This document shows, piece after piece, positions 50,296 through 58,757 of a stretch of DNA of 64,000 bases. The stretch's first letter is position 1. Every line of letters starts with the position of its first letter. A model generated the notes under the pieces. That model was not told the origin of the DNA and made no database searches. It saw nothing but the letters and a program-made list of their open reading frames with translations. Both the position numbers and the translations under genes were made by a program. This DNA comes from an uncultured Dorea sp. (GTDB taxonomy: Bacteria > Bacillota > Clostridia > Lachnospirales > Lachnospiraceae): assembly GCA_910579925.1 (NCBI GenBank), contig CAJTVY010000008.1, positions 1 to 64,000 of the forward strand. Reading direction: 5' to 3'.

Positions 50296-51558
50296 ATGAT
50301 GAAGAAGATCAGAGAATGGATGGCCGTTGCCTTGTGTGCGGCGATGTGTATATGTGGATGTGCGGCCGAGGAAAGCGCAGATAAGCCGGAAAAGCCTGCG
50401 GTTTCGAAGGAAGAGGAGGAGAAGCCATACCAGAAGAAGCTGGATATGGTGAATCCTTCAGCCTATGATAACGTAATGGGGCTTAATCTGGAACCGGGTA
50501 CGTCATTGTCCGTTATCGGCAAGGCGGAAGGAGTGCCCTACTGGGACGAGGTAAAGCGCGGAGCAGAACAGGCGGTCAAAGATATCAATAAGAATCTTGG
50601 ATACGAAGGAAAAAAGCAGGTGAAGATGACTTATAGTGCGCCCGGGACGCCGGATAACGTGGATGAACAGGTGAATATTCTCGACGAAGAACTGGCAAGA
50701 TATCCGGCTGCACTTGCGATTGCAATTGCGGATTCCAAGGCGTGCGAAGTACAGTTTGACCTTGCGGCAGAGAGCGACATCCCTGTTGTGGCTTTCGATT
50801 CCGGGAGTGATTACCAGGGGCTGATGGCAATGGTGTCAACGAACAATCGGGAAGCGGCGCAGGAAGCAGCCCGGAAGCTGGCGGAATCCGTGGAAGAGAA
50901 GGGGGAAGTGATTCTTTTTATTCATGATTCCAAGTCGGGTTCAGCGATGAGCCGCGAGCAGGGATTCCGGGAGGAGATTGAGGCGAATTATCCGGAAATT
51001 ACGGTTGCAGAGGTGTGTTATATGGACCGGCTTTCTGATATGAAAGAAGGGATTGCGGCAGAGATGAACGGGCAGGTCGATCCGGCAGAAAGCGGCGACG
51101 TGGAAGTAATAGAGGAGAATGAAGGTCAGATACAGGATGAAAACGCAAATCCTGAGACAAAAGAGCAGATACCGGACGATGGAGAAGCAGTCGAGGCAGA
51201 CATGATTACGGATGAGGATGTGATTGATTATCTTTTCGAAAAGCATCCGGAAGTAACAGGTATCTATGCAACAAACGGTGATTCGGTGAAGCAGGCTGTG
51301 GAAGCGCTGGAACGTAACGAATCGAAAGCTTCTGTGGTTGGGTTTGACGCAGATACGGAAGAACTTGACGCACTTAAGGATGGCGCTGTGGAGGCGCTGG
51401 TACTCCAGAATCCATTCGGAATGGGGTATGCGGCAGTCATAGCTTCGGCAAGGGCGGCGCTTTCCATGGGAAATGAGGCTGTGGTAGACACTGGATATAC
51501 GTGGATTACGAAAAAGAATTTAAAGGACGAGGAGATACAGAAGTTGTTATATCAGTAA
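50296..51558 (+). CDS. Orphan sugar-binding lipoprotein (periplasmic-binding-protein type 1)
   Basis: A 420-residue secreted binding protein. The lipobox ICGC lies near residue 19-22 after a short hydrophobic signal (WMAVALCAAMCI). The binding fold resembles RbsB: LSVIGKAEGVPYWDEVKRGA near residue 72, IPVVAFDSGSDYQG near residue 160 and VVGFDADTEELDALKDGAVE near residue 346. An unusual acidic insert (about residues 255-310, rich in Glu, Asp, Pro and Asn) splits the second lobe. No permease or ATPase gene is adjacent, so it may be a sensor component or work with a distant transporter. Confidence 0.8.
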   Translation: MMKKIREWMAVALCAAMCICGCAAEESADKPEKPAVSKEEEEKPYQKKLDMVNPSAYDNVMGLNLEPGTSLSVIGKAEGVPYWDEVKRGAEQAVKDINKNLGYEGKKQVKMTYSAPGTPDNVDEQVNILDEELARYPAALAIAIADSKACEVQFDLAAESDIPVVAFDSGSDYQGLMAMVSTNNREAAQEAARKLAESVEEKGEVILFIHDSKSGSAMSREQGFREEIEANYPEITVAEVCYMDRLSDMKEGIAAEMNGQVDPAESGDVEVIEENEGQIQDENANPETKEQIPDDGEAVEADMITDEDVIDYLFEKHPEVTGIYATNGDSVKQAVEALERNESKASVVGFDADTEELDALKDGAVEALVLQNPFGMGYAAVIASARAALSMGNEAVVDTGYTWITKKNLKDEEIQKLLYQ

Positions 51559-51584
51559 GGTATATTATAACACTGTGATGCATG

Positions 51585-51618
51585 AAAAAGGCAGGTTTCA
51601 ATAGAAACCTGCCTTTTT
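51585..51618 (+). terminator. Terminator after the orphan binding-protein gene
   Basis: A perfect 15-bp stem (AAAAAGGCAGGTTTC with its complement) and AATA loop, ending in a run of five Ts. Between here and 51716 nothing else is recognised. Confidence 0.92.
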
Positions 51619-51715
51619 CAGTGATATGCCATCTCTGCATTGTGGATGTTCTGAATACTGAGGTGCCAATATAAATCGACTTTTCAATACACTGGCAGTC
51701 AGATATCAGCGAAAA

Positions 51716-53005
51716 TTATATGTCAAACGCCGGCGGCTCGCTGCTGTCGCAAGCCGTCTCAGGAAGATACAGGTGTACGAGTTCGATCCTGTTCTTGTCT
51801 AACTTATCAACGACCATATGAATGCCATCCTCGGTATGGATGCTGTCGCCGGCTTCTGGAAGCCGGTCGAGGCGCTCAATGATAAATCCTCCCAGTGAAT
51901 CGTATTCGGCAGAATTAAGATCCAGAGCAAGCCGGTCGTTCAAGTCGTCCAGGTTCGTGGAACCTTCTACAATATACTCGCGTTCATCAATTTCCTGAAT
52001 GAAGTCTTCTTCATTCTCATCATACTCGTCATGGATTTCACCGACAATCTCTTCCAGAATATCTTCTAGTGTAATCAGACCGGCGGTCTCTCCATATTCA
52101 TCGAGAACGATTGCAATATTAAAAGAAGCTTTCCTCATCTCCACAAGAAGTTCGGAGATATTCTTATATTCATAGGTAAAATAAGCCTCTCTTAAAATAT
52201 CCTGAATATGAAATCCCCTGGTGTTGTCATATAACAGCAGGTCTTTCATATTAATAGTACCAACCACATTATCCGTTGTATCCCGAAATACCGGAAGCCT
52301 TGTAAATTTGTCTTCCCGGAAGATATTGATTAGTTCCTCATAGGTGCTGTTGACGTCTGCAAATGTCACATGGACACGCGGAACCATGACGTCCTTGGCC
52401 CTTGCATCACCTAAATCAAATACGTTATTGATCATCTCCCGCTCATCGGATTCTATGACTCCGTCCTCGTGGCTTACATCCACGATGGTGCGAAGCTCGG
52501 TCTCTGTCATGACGTTATTCTTGGCATTCGGATCAACGCGCAGTAAAAAAAGTACGCCGATGGAAAGCCCGTTAATGACGAAAATTGCAGGCGTCATAAC
52601 CTTCATGAATACGCTGATGACAGGGGCATATATCAATGACATCTTCTCAGAATGGATGGTAGCCATGGTCTTAGGGGTAATCTCCCCAAACAGAAGAATC
52701 AGTATGGTCAGGATTCCGCTTGCGATTGCGACCATAGAACCGCCAAAACTGTAAGCAAGGGAGGTCGTTAAAGATGCTGCCGACAGGTTCACGATGTTGT
52801 TGCCGATCAGTATGGCGCTTAACATCTTGCCGGAATCATCTGTGATTGCAAGAACTGTCCTGGCACGTTTGTTCCCTTCCTCCGCCAGGGTTCGCATCCT
52901 TATCTTATTAACGGTAGTCAGCGCTGTCTCTGCGGATGAAAAAAATGCAGACAGCAATAATAAAATAAACAGAATAATGAGTCGTGTGGCATCACTCGAG
53001 TCCAA
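51716..53005 (-). CDS. CNNM/CorC-type membrane transporter (hemolysin family)
   Basis: A 429-residue protein. The CNNM membrane domain (residues 1-180) includes FSSAETALTTVNKIRMRTLA near residue 22 and LFGEITPKTMA near residue 104. A CBS pair follows (DVMVPRVHVTFADVNSTYEE near residue 208, VLDEYGETAGLITLEDILEE near residue 290), then the CorC_HlyC domain at the C-terminus. The family exports magnesium or cobalt; the old name hemolysin is misleading. It is a single-gene unit on the minus strand. Confidence 0.9.
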   Translation of the reverse strand: MDSSDATRLIILFILLLLSAFFSSAETALTTVNKIRMRTLAEEGNKRARTVLAITDDSGKMLSAILIGNNIVNLSAASLTTSLAYSFGGSMVAIASGILTILILLFGEITPKTMATIHSEKMSLIYAPVISVFMKVMTPAIFVINGLSIGVLFLLRVDPNAKNNVMTETELRTIVDVSHEDGVIESDEREMINNVFDLGDARAKDVMVPRVHVTFADVNSTYEELINIFREDKFTRLPVFRDTTDNVVGTINMKDLLLYDNTRGFHIQDILREAYFTYEYKNISELLVEMRKASFNIAIVLDEYGETAGLITLEDILEEIVGEIHDEYDENEEDFIQEIDEREYIVEGSTNLDDLNDRLALDLNSAEYDSLGGFIIERLDRLPEAGDSIHTEDGIHMVVDKLDKNRIELVHLYLPETACDSSEPPAFDI

Positions 53006-53063
53006 TTGATCAGTTCACTCCTTCTTTGCGTAAAATTAACTTGAATGAAATTCCTTTGGAACT

Positions 53064-53092
53064 AATATAACGCATTTCAAGAGATTTTGCAA
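53064..53092 (-). promoter_or_regulatory. Promoter of the CNNM/CorC gene
   Basis: On the minus strand TTGCAA (53092-53087) and TATATT (53069-53064) are separated by 17 bases, 58 bases before the start codon. Confidence 0.65.
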
Positions 53093-53099
53093 GTGTACA

Positions 53100-53128
53100 T
53101 TGAATTTATCATAAAATTAGTGTATGAT
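53100..53128 (+). promoter_or_regulatory. Promoter of the murB-rapZ-whiA-crh operon
   Basis: TTGAAT at 53100-53105 and TATGAT at 53123-53128 are separated by 17 bases. It is divergent from, and only a few bases away from, the CNNM promoter, so the two may compete. Confidence 0.68.
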
Positions 53129-53214
53129 ACTGTTACTGTTCACTCCTGGGGCGGGTGGACTGCATCCATTTATCATTACGGAAAATAATATTTTAGAAAG
53201 TGGAAGGAAAGTTT

Positions 53215-54123
53215 ATGGAGAGTATATATCATAAATTGACAGAAATATTGCCTGTGGATCGGATACGGACAGAAGAACCTATGTGTAACCATACGACATT
53301 CCGGGTCGGCGGAACTGCAGCGTTCTTTGTGATGCCGGGTACTTTTGAGGAAGTGTCGGGAACGGTCAGGCTTTGTAAAGAGCTTCATATCCCTTATTAT
53401 ATTGTGGGAAACGGCAGCAATCTTCTGGTTTCTGACCAGGGATATCGGGGGGTGCTGATTCATATTGGGAAGGAATTGAGCCATATCCGTATAGAAGGGG
53501 ACGTTCTGTGCGCCCAGGCGGGCGCACTGCTGTCTGTGATTGCAAACCGGGCCATGGAGGGAGGACTTTCCGGATTTGAGTTTGCTTCGGGAATCCCGGG
53601 AACCCTTGGCGGCGCATGTATTATGAATGCGGGAGCCTACGGCGGTGAGATGGGAGACGTTCTGACAAAGATGACCGTGCTGACGCCGGAGGGAGAATTG
53701 TGCGAGATCCCTCGGGAACAGATGGAACTTGGATACCGGAGCAGCATTGCCGCAAGGAAAGGGTATATTGTACTGGAGGCGTCTATGAGGCTTAAGCCGG
53801 GTGATCGGCAGCAAATCCGGTTAAGGATGGAAGAACTCAGAGAGAAAAGAGTCAGCAGGCAGCCGCTGGAATATCCAAGCGCAGGCAGTACGTTTAAAAG
53901 GCCGGAGGGATATTTTGCTGGAAAACTGATTGAGGACGCAGGGCTTCGCGGACTTTCGGTGGGAGGCGCGCAGGTGTCTGAGAAGCATTGCGGGTTTGTG
54001 GTGAACAAAGGCAATGCAACGGCTAAGGACGTGGCAGAACTTATGCGCCTGGTAGCGGAGATCGTGGAGGAGAAGTCTGGTGTGAGACTGGAACCGGAAG
54101 TGAAGAGGCTGGGAGAATTCTGA
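53215..54123 (+). CDS. murB: UDP-N-acetylmuramate dehydrogenase
   Basis: A 302-residue FAD enzyme that reduces UDP-GlcNAc-enolpyruvate to UDP-MurNAc in peptidoglycan synthesis. VGNGSNLLVSDQGYRGVLIH near residue 64 and SGIPGTLGGACIMNAGAYGG near residue 124 bind FAD. YPSAGSTFKRPEG near residue 218 contains the catalytic Ser and marks the short type II MurB of Gram-positives. The start at 53215 follows GGAAGGA. It heads a tight operon with rapZ one base downstream. Confidence 0.94.
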   Translation: MESIYHKLTEILPVDRIRTEEPMCNHTTFRVGGTAAFFVMPGTFEEVSGTVRLCKELHIPYYIVGNGSNLLVSDQGYRGVLIHIGKELSHIRIEGDVLCAQAGALLSVIANRAMEGGLSGFEFASGIPGTLGGACIMNAGAYGGEMGDVLTKMTVLTPEGELCEIPREQMELGYRSSIAARKGYIVLEASMRLKPGDRQQIRLRMEELREKRVSRQPLEYPSAGSTFKRPEGYFAGKLIEDAGLRGLSVGGAQVSEKHCGFVVNKGNATAKDVAELMRLVAEIVEEKSGVRLEPEVKRLGEF

Positions 54124-54124
54124 G

Positions 54125-55006
54125 ATGAGATGTGTGATTGTGACAGGAATGTCGGGCGCAGGTAAGAGTACGGCGCTTAAGATGCTGGAGGATGTAGGAT
54201 ATTTCTGCGTGGATAATCTTCCGGTGCCTTTGATTCCTAAGATGGCGGATCTGCTTAGGGTGCCGGGCAGCGAACTGAATAAGGCGGCTCTTGGCGTGGA
54301 TATCAGAAGCGGACAAAGTCTTGCGGAAATGGCGAAGGTACTGGAGGAACTGGATGGTGCGGGGATGAAATACGAGATTCTGTTTCTGGAGTCTTCCGAC
54401 CATGTATTGATTAAGAGGTACAAAGAGACAAGGCGGTTTCACCCTCTGGCAGGTAACGACGGGCGGGTAGATGAAGGAATCCATAAAGAGCGGGAGCGAA
54501 TTAAGTTTCTCAAAGGACGGGCGGATTATCTGGTCGATACCAGCCATATGCTTACCAGGGAACTGAAGAGAGAACTGAATAAAATTTTTGTAGAAAACAA
54601 AGAATATAAGAATCTCTATATTTCAGTGCTTTCCTTTGGGTTCAAATATGGGATCCCGCCGGATTCAGATCTGGTGTTCGACGTGCGTTTTCTTCCGAAC
54701 CCCTATTATATAGAAGAATTGCGTCCTCAGAGCGGTAATGACAGAGAAGTCCGGGATTATGTCATGAATAATGAAAAAGCGGCGGAATTTCTGGGTAAGA
54801 TGACAGATCTGGTGGAATTTCTGATCCCCAATTACGTGCAGGAGGGGAAGACTCAGCTTGTGATTGCAATCGGGTGTACCGGAGGGAAGCACCGTTCGGT
54901 TACGCTGGCCAATGAACTGTTCGAGAGTCTGAGTAAGAATGAGAATTATGGTATCCGGGTGGAGCATCGTGATATCGGGAAGGATGCGATCACTAAGGCG
55001 AGGTAG
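54125..55006 (+). CDS. rapZ: RNase adapter/nucleotide-binding protein RapZ (YvcJ)
   Basis: A 293-residue P-loop protein. Walker A is GMSGAGKS at residues 8-15, and the C-terminal domain has LSFGFKYGIPPDSDLVFDVR near residue 161 and VIAIGCTGGKHRSVTLANEL near residue 241. In enterobacteria RapZ senses glucosamine-6-phosphate; in Firmicutes the role is less clear. It starts one base after the murB stop. In Bacillus, glmR (yvcK) follows, but here whiA follows directly. Confidence 0.93.
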   Translation: MRCVIVTGMSGAGKSTALKMLEDVGYFCVDNLPVPLIPKMADLLRVPGSELNKAALGVDIRSGQSLAEMAKVLEELDGAGMKYEILFLESSDHVLIKRYKETRRFHPLAGNDGRVDEGIHKERERIKFLKGRADYLVDTSHMLTRELKRELNKIFVENKEYKNLYISVLSFGFKYGIPPDSDLVFDVRFLPNPYYIEELRPQSGNDREVRDYVMNNEKAAEFLGKMTDLVEFLIPNYVQEGKTQLVIAIGCTGGKHRSVTLANELFESLSKNENYGIRVEHRDIGKDAITKAR

Positions 55007-55015
55007 GAGCAGGAA

Positions 55016-55894
55016 ATGTCATTTTCGGGTAAGATAAAGGAAGAACTGGCAGGGCAGTACGCAAAGGCGAGGCACTGTAATCTGGCGGAATTATCTGCGA
55101 TTATCCGCATGTCAGGGGCATTTGGCGAGGATGGAAAGGGCAATTGCTGTATTCGTTTTCATACGGAAAATTTTACAGTTGCAAGAAAATGCTTTACATT
55201 ATTGAGAAAAACATTTAATATAGGGATAAGTATCGCAATTCGCAGGAATATGACAAAGGGAAACATAACCTATGATATATATGCCAGAGGAGAGGAACTG
55301 CTGGCGGCCAGGAAGGCGATGGTACAGGCTGTCTGCTGTAAGCGGGCGTATATCAGGGGAGCGTTTATCGCAGCCGGTTCTATGAGCGATCCGGGCAAAT
55401 CCTATCATTTCGAGATTGTCTGTGACACGCGGGGAGAGGCAGAGTATCTGAAAGAAATGATGAATTCATTTGATATGGATGCGAAGATCGTCAGAAGAAA
55501 GAAGACTTACGTCGTATACCTGAAGGAAGGCTCACAGATTGTGGACATACTGAATGTGATGGAAGCGCATGTGGCTCTTCTGGAACTGGAGAACGTCAGA
55601 ATCGTAAAGGAGATGCGAAACAGTGTGAACCGCAAGGTGAACTGTGAGACGGCGAATATCAACAAGACGGTATCTGCTGCTGTCAGGCAGATGGAAGACA
55701 TTAAGTATATACGCGATACGATTGGTTTTGACAGGTTGCCGGAAGGTTTAAAAGACGTTGCCCTTACGCGTCTTGAAAACCCCGATGCGACTTTAAAAGA
55801 GCTTGGAGGGCTTCTGAAGGAGCCGGTGGGGAAGTCGGGAGTCAACCACAGGCTCAGGAAGTTAAGTGAGATAGCGGTAAAGTTAAGGGATTAG
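55016..55894 (+). CDS. whiA: Sporulation/cell division regulator WhiA
   Basis: A 292-residue DNA-binding protein. The N-terminal part is a degenerate LAGLIDADG fold (YIRGAFIAAGSMSDPGKSYH near residue 104) and the C-terminal part a helix-turn-helix (LKELGGLLKEPVGKSGVNHR near residue 261). It affects division and chromosome segregation in Firmicutes. It is placed 9 bp after rapZ with an AGGAG site. Confidence 0.93.
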   Translation: MSFSGKIKEELAGQYAKARHCNLAELSAIIRMSGAFGEDGKGNCCIRFHTENFTVARKCFTLLRKTFNIGISIAIRRNMTKGNITYDIYARGEELLAARKAMVQAVCCKRAYIRGAFIAAGSMSDPGKSYHFEIVCDTRGEAEYLKEMMNSFDMDAKIVRRKKTYVVYLKEGSQIVDILNVMEAHVALLELENVRIVKEMRNSVNRKVNCETANINKTVSAAVRQMEDIKYIRDTIGFDRLPEGLKDVALTRLENPDATLKELGGLLKEPVGKSGVNHRLRKLSEIAVKLRD

Positions 55895-55913
55895 CAAGGA
55901 GGAGCATTTTTTT

Positions 55914-56171
55914 ATGACTAAGAGACCTGTTACGATTCAAAACAATATGGATATGGAAGACCGTCCGATTGCGCACCTGGTGCAGGAGGCAAGCCAGTAT
56001 GCGAGTCAGGTGTTCATTGAGATTGATAATAAGAAGATCAATGCGAAGAGTATCATGGGGATGATGAGTCTGAGGTTACAGAAAGGTGAGTGCATTACGG
56101 TAGTGGCTGAGGGGCAGGATGAGCATGAGGCAGTGGCAGGGATAGAAGGTTTCCTTGTTGCGAGTAACTAG
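55914..56171 (+). CDS. crh: Crh-like HPr family protein without the phospho-His
   Basis: An 85-residue HPr-fold protein. The regulatory Ser46 is present in NAKSIMGMMSL. At the place of the active His15 (GxHARPA in HPr) the sequence reads MEDRPIAHLVQEAS, so the phosphorylatable His is missing. It therefore cannot carry PTS phosphate and should act, like Crh of Bacillus, only as a CcpA cofactor after phosphorylation by HPr kinase. Its place after whiA matches crh in Bacillus. It has AAGGAGG upstream, with a longer than usual spacing. Confidence 0.85.
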   Translation: MTKRPVTIQNNMDMEDRPIAHLVQEASQYASQVFIEIDNKKINAKSIMGMMSLRLQKGECITVVAEGQDEHEAVAGIEGFLVASN

Positions 56172-56254
56172 TTGTATGGAATCGGGAAAACCTGTTTGCT
56201 GAGCAGGTGTGTTATGAGAGGAACCCGAATGAGTATACATAGTCGGTATGGATT

Positions 56255-56286
56255 GGAACTGCTGCAAGATCTTGGCGGCAGTTCCT
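56255..56286 (+). terminator. Terminator-like hairpin after crh
   Basis: GGAACTGCTGC and its near-complement GGCAGTTCC form an 8-bp perfect outer stem extended by mismatched pairs, followed by TTGCTATTGTT. A second small ACCTG/CAGGT hairpin lies at about 56189-56210. The weak T-tract makes it a leaky terminator before the lipid kinase gene. Confidence 0.5.
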
Positions 56287-56313
56287 TGCTATTGTTAAGG
56301 AGATGTATGTGCT

Positions 56314-57237
56314 ATGAAGAGATTGCTGTTTATCTATAATCCGAGGGCGGGGAAGGGTCTTCTGAAACCACAGTTATCGGATATTATTGATATTTTTGTA
56401 AAGGCAGGATATGAAGTGGTGGTCTATCCGACCCAGGCGTACCGGGATGCATATAAGAAGGTCCTGGAGTATGAGGCCGACCGATATGATCTGGTGGTCT
56501 GCAGCGGGGGAGACGGTACGATTGACGAGGTGGTAACCGGGATGATGCACCGGAATGTAAGAACACCGGTAGGGTATATCCCCACGGGAACCACAAATGA
56601 TTTTGCCAACAGCCTGCATATTCCCAAAGGGCTTCTGAAAGCTGCGGATAATGCGGTGAACGGTGTGTTGTTTCCCTGCGATGTAGGCCAGTTTAATGAG
56701 GATATCTTTGTATATGTGGCGGCGTTCGGTATTTTTACAGATGTGTCTTATGAGACGAAACAGGAGGTAAAGAACATCCTGGGGCATCTGGCATATGTGC
56801 TGGAGGGAACGAAGCGGCTGTTTAATGTGCCTTCCTATCGTATTAAAGTGGAACATGACGGGGAAGTGATTGAGGATGAATTTATCTTTGGTATGGTGAC
56901 CAATTCCCGTTCGGTAGGCGGTTTCCGCAATATGATTGGGAAACAGGTGGTGTTTGACGACGGGCTGTTCGAGGTTACGCTCATCAGGAAACCGGCCAAT
57001 CCCATTGCGCTGCAGGAGATTATTGCTTCATTGCTGATTGAACAGGTGGATACGAAGCATATGTATACGTTTAAGACAGGGCACATTACCTTTGAGTCCC
57101 TGGAAGAGATACCCTGGACGCTGGACGGGGAGTTTGGCGGGGAGCATGATGAGGTTGTGATTGATAATCTGAACAGACAACTAGAGATTATGGTTCCCGG
57201 GCAGCATGTTGGAGAACTTAAGTGCGGCGAAAAGTAA
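56314..57237 (+). CDS. Diacylglycerol/lipid kinase family protein (YegS/DgkB-like)
   Basis: A 307-residue lipid kinase. YNPRAGKG at residues 7-14 and VVCSGGDGTIDEVVTGM near residue 61 form the ATP site, with GYIPTGTTNDFANSL near residue 87 and the final domain ending WTLDGEFGGEHDEV near residue 269. It phosphorylates a membrane lipid, probably diacylglycerol, on the cytoplasmic side. It is separated from crh by a 142-bp gap and from the L10 leader by a new promoter. Confidence 0.87.
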   Translation: MKRLLFIYNPRAGKGLLKPQLSDIIDIFVKAGYEVVVYPTQAYRDAYKKVLEYEADRYDLVVCSGGDGTIDEVVTGMMHRNVRTPVGYIPTGTTNDFANSLHIPKGLLKAADNAVNGVLFPCDVGQFNEDIFVYVAAFGIFTDVSYETKQEVKNILGHLAYVLEGTKRLFNVPSYRIKVEHDGEVIEDEFIFGMVTNSRSVGGFRNMIGKQVVFDDGLFEVTLIRKPANPIALQEIIASLLIEQVDTKHMYTFKTGHITFESLEEIPWTLDGEFGGEHDEVVIDNLNRQLEIMVPGQHVGELKCGEK

Positions 57238-57294
57238 CGGTTTCATCTGCGGCCGCGCAAAAATAAATATGAAATAAATATGACTAAAAAACAG

Positions 57295-57323
57295 TTGACA
57301 GAATCCCCCGGTAATGCTATAGT
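57295..57323 (+). promoter_or_regulatory. Promoter of the rplJ-rplL operon
   Basis: A perfect TTGACA at 57295-57300 and TATAGT at 57318-57323 with 17-base spacing. It fires into the L10 leader. Confidence 0.85.
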
Positions 57324-57329
57324 AAAAAA

Positions 57330-57455
57330 TGGCTGCCGAAGACAGCAGGTGCTCGTAAGAGCGTAAGCACACCAACGCCTGCCGAGGAAAGTTAGATTCG
57401 TTGACGATGAATTTACAATCCCTTTGTGTCTCTGGCACGGAGGGATTTTTGCATA
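57330..57455 (+). ncRNA. Ribosomal protein L10 leader
   Basis: The sequence carries the usual L10-leader parts: GGCTGCCGAAGACAGCAGG, the GCTCGTAAGAGC hairpin, GTAAGCACACCAACGCCTGC and CGAGGAAAG, followed by a terminator-like hairpin from 57417 (AATCCCT pairing with AGGGATT, then TTTT). L10-L7/L12 complexes bind such leaders and repress their own expression. The final hairpin is the attenuator. Confidence 0.88.
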
Positions 57456-57508
57456 AGCACTTTTCCGATACCGCAGTCGAACAAACTATATAAGGAGGTG
57501 CACCATTC

Positions 57509-58048
57509 GTGGCAAAAGTTGAATTAAAACAACCTATCGTACAGGCTATTGCAGATGATGTCAAGGACGCTGCCAGCGTTGTGTTAGTTGACTACCGTGG
57601 TCTTACCGTTGCGCAGGATACAGAATTGCGTAAGCAGTTAAGAGAAGCGGGAATCGTCTACAAGGTTTGTAAAAACACAATGATGAAGAGGGCTTTTGAA
57701 GGGACTGACCTTGCAGCGTTAGACGAGCATCTGGAAGGTCCGAGCGCAATCGCTATTTCAAAAGATGATGCGACTGCTCCTGCAAGAATTCTTTGCAAGT
57801 TTGCGAAGGATGCGAAAGCTCTTGAACTGAAAGCGGGTGTGGTTGAAGGTACGGTCTATGACAGCGCCGCGCTGAATGAACTGTCCAAGATCCCTTCAAG
57901 GGAAGAACTGCTGTCCAAGCTGCTTGGAAGCCTGCAGTCACCGATCACCAATCTTGCCCGGGTTCTCAATCAGATTGCAGAACAGGGCGGCGCAGAGAAT
58001 TGTACGCCGAATGCGGCAGAAGAAGCTGCGCAGACGCCGGCAGAGTAA
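57509..58048 (+). CDS. rplJ: 50S ribosomal protein L10
   Basis: A 179-residue protein that anchors L7/L12 dimers to the ribosome. VVLVDYRGLTVAQDTELRKQ near residue 25 and YKVCKNTMMKRAFEGTD near residue 51 are family signatures. The start is GTG with AAGGAGG eight bases upstream. The C-terminus is Ala/Glu-rich (AAEEAAQTPAE) and helical, as expected for the L7/L12-binding arm. It follows the L10 leader. Confidence 0.95.
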   Translation: MAKVELKQPIVQAIADDVKDAASVVLVDYRGLTVAQDTELRKQLREAGIVYKVCKNTMMKRAFEGTDLAALDEHLEGPSAIAISKDDATAPARILCKFAKDAKALELKAGVVEGTVYDSAALNELSKIPSREELLSKLLGSLQSPITNLARVLNQIAEQGGAENCTPNAAEEAAQTPAE

Positions 58049-58126
58049 TCTGTGCGGTCTGGTTCTTAAGAACTTTTTGTATCAGAAAGATACAGACAAT
58101 AATATGAATAAATGGAGGAAAATATA

Positions 58127-58498
58127 ATGGCAAAGTTGACAACGGCTGAATTTATTGATGCGATCAAAGAGTTATCAGTGTTAGAGTTGAATGATTTAGT
58201 AAAAGCATGTGAAGAAGAATTTGGTGTATCTGCAGCGGCAGGCGTAGTAGTTGCGGCAGCGGCAGAAGGCCCGGCAGAGGAAGAGAAGGACGAGTTCGAT
58301 GTAGAATTAGTTTCTGCAGGCGCTTCCAAGGTTAAGGTTATCAAGGTTGTTCGTGAGATCACAGGTCTTGGTCTGAAAGAGGCTAAGGCAGTAGTTGACG
58401 AAGCTCCGAAGGTAGTAAAAGAAGGCGTTTCCAAGGCAGAGGCTGAGGAGATCAAGGCAAAACTTGAGGCTGAAGGCGCAGAAGTAAACTTAAAATAG
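58127..58498 (+). CDS. rplL: 50S ribosomal protein L7/L12
   Basis: A 123-residue stalk protein. The N-terminal dimerisation domain is LTTAEFIDAIKELSVLELND. An Ala/Gly/Glu-rich hinge (residues about 38-55) and the C-terminal factor-binding domain (KVIKVVREITGLGLKEAKAV near residue 70) follow. The ATG at 58127 has GGAGG eight bases upstream. It ends the rplJL unit before a terminator. Confidence 0.96.
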   Translation: MAKLTTAEFIDAIKELSVLELNDLVKACEEEFGVSAAAGVVVAAAAEGPAEEEKDEFDVELVSAGASKVKVIKVVREITGLGLKEAKAVVDEAPKVVKEGVSKAEAEEIKAKLEAEGAEVNLK

Positions 58499-58525
58499 GA
58501 AACTGCAAAAGAGTTGACTTTATAG

Positions 58526-58553
58526 AGGCTGTCCTAAAAAGGGCAGCCTTTTT
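58526..58553 (+). terminator. Terminator after rplL
   Basis: AGGCTGTCC and GGGCAGCCT pair with one G-T wobble around a short A-rich loop, followed by TTTT. In many bacteria rpoB is reached by read-through of such a site. Confidence 0.82.
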
Positions 58554-58599
58554 GCGCAGCGTTTATGGAAAATTCTGTTTACTTTCCAATTTATTATAC

Positions 58600-58631
58600 C
58601 CCCAGGGCACACCTGAATGCGTGCCCTGGGG
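58600..58631. repeat. Perfect 11-bp hairpin in the rplL-rpoB gap
   Basis: CCCCAGGGCAC at 58600-58610 pairs perfectly with GTGCCCTGGGG at 58621-58631 around a 10-base loop. GTGCCCTG appears once more at 58647-58654, so a second pairing with the left arm is possible. There is no T-tract. The rest of the 380-bp gap (58499-58880) holds the terminator, this hairpin and the rpoB promoter; no gene is seen. Confidence 0.6.
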
Positions 58632-58727
58632 ATTGAATCTGACAGCGTGCCCTGTTGTATACATGCGGAATTCGAGAAAATTCATGAAAAAATAGCAAAA
58701 AAATCGTGAAATTTTGCCAAAATTTCA

Positions 58728-58757
58728 TTGACAAGCCTTGCCTGGATGTGGTATAGT
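58728..58757 (+). promoter_or_regulatory. Promoter of rpoB-rpoC
   Basis: A perfect TTGACA at 58728-58733 and TATAGT at 58752-58757 with an 18-base spacer and TGG before the -10. The leader to the rpoB ATG is about 115 bases. Confidence 0.82.
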
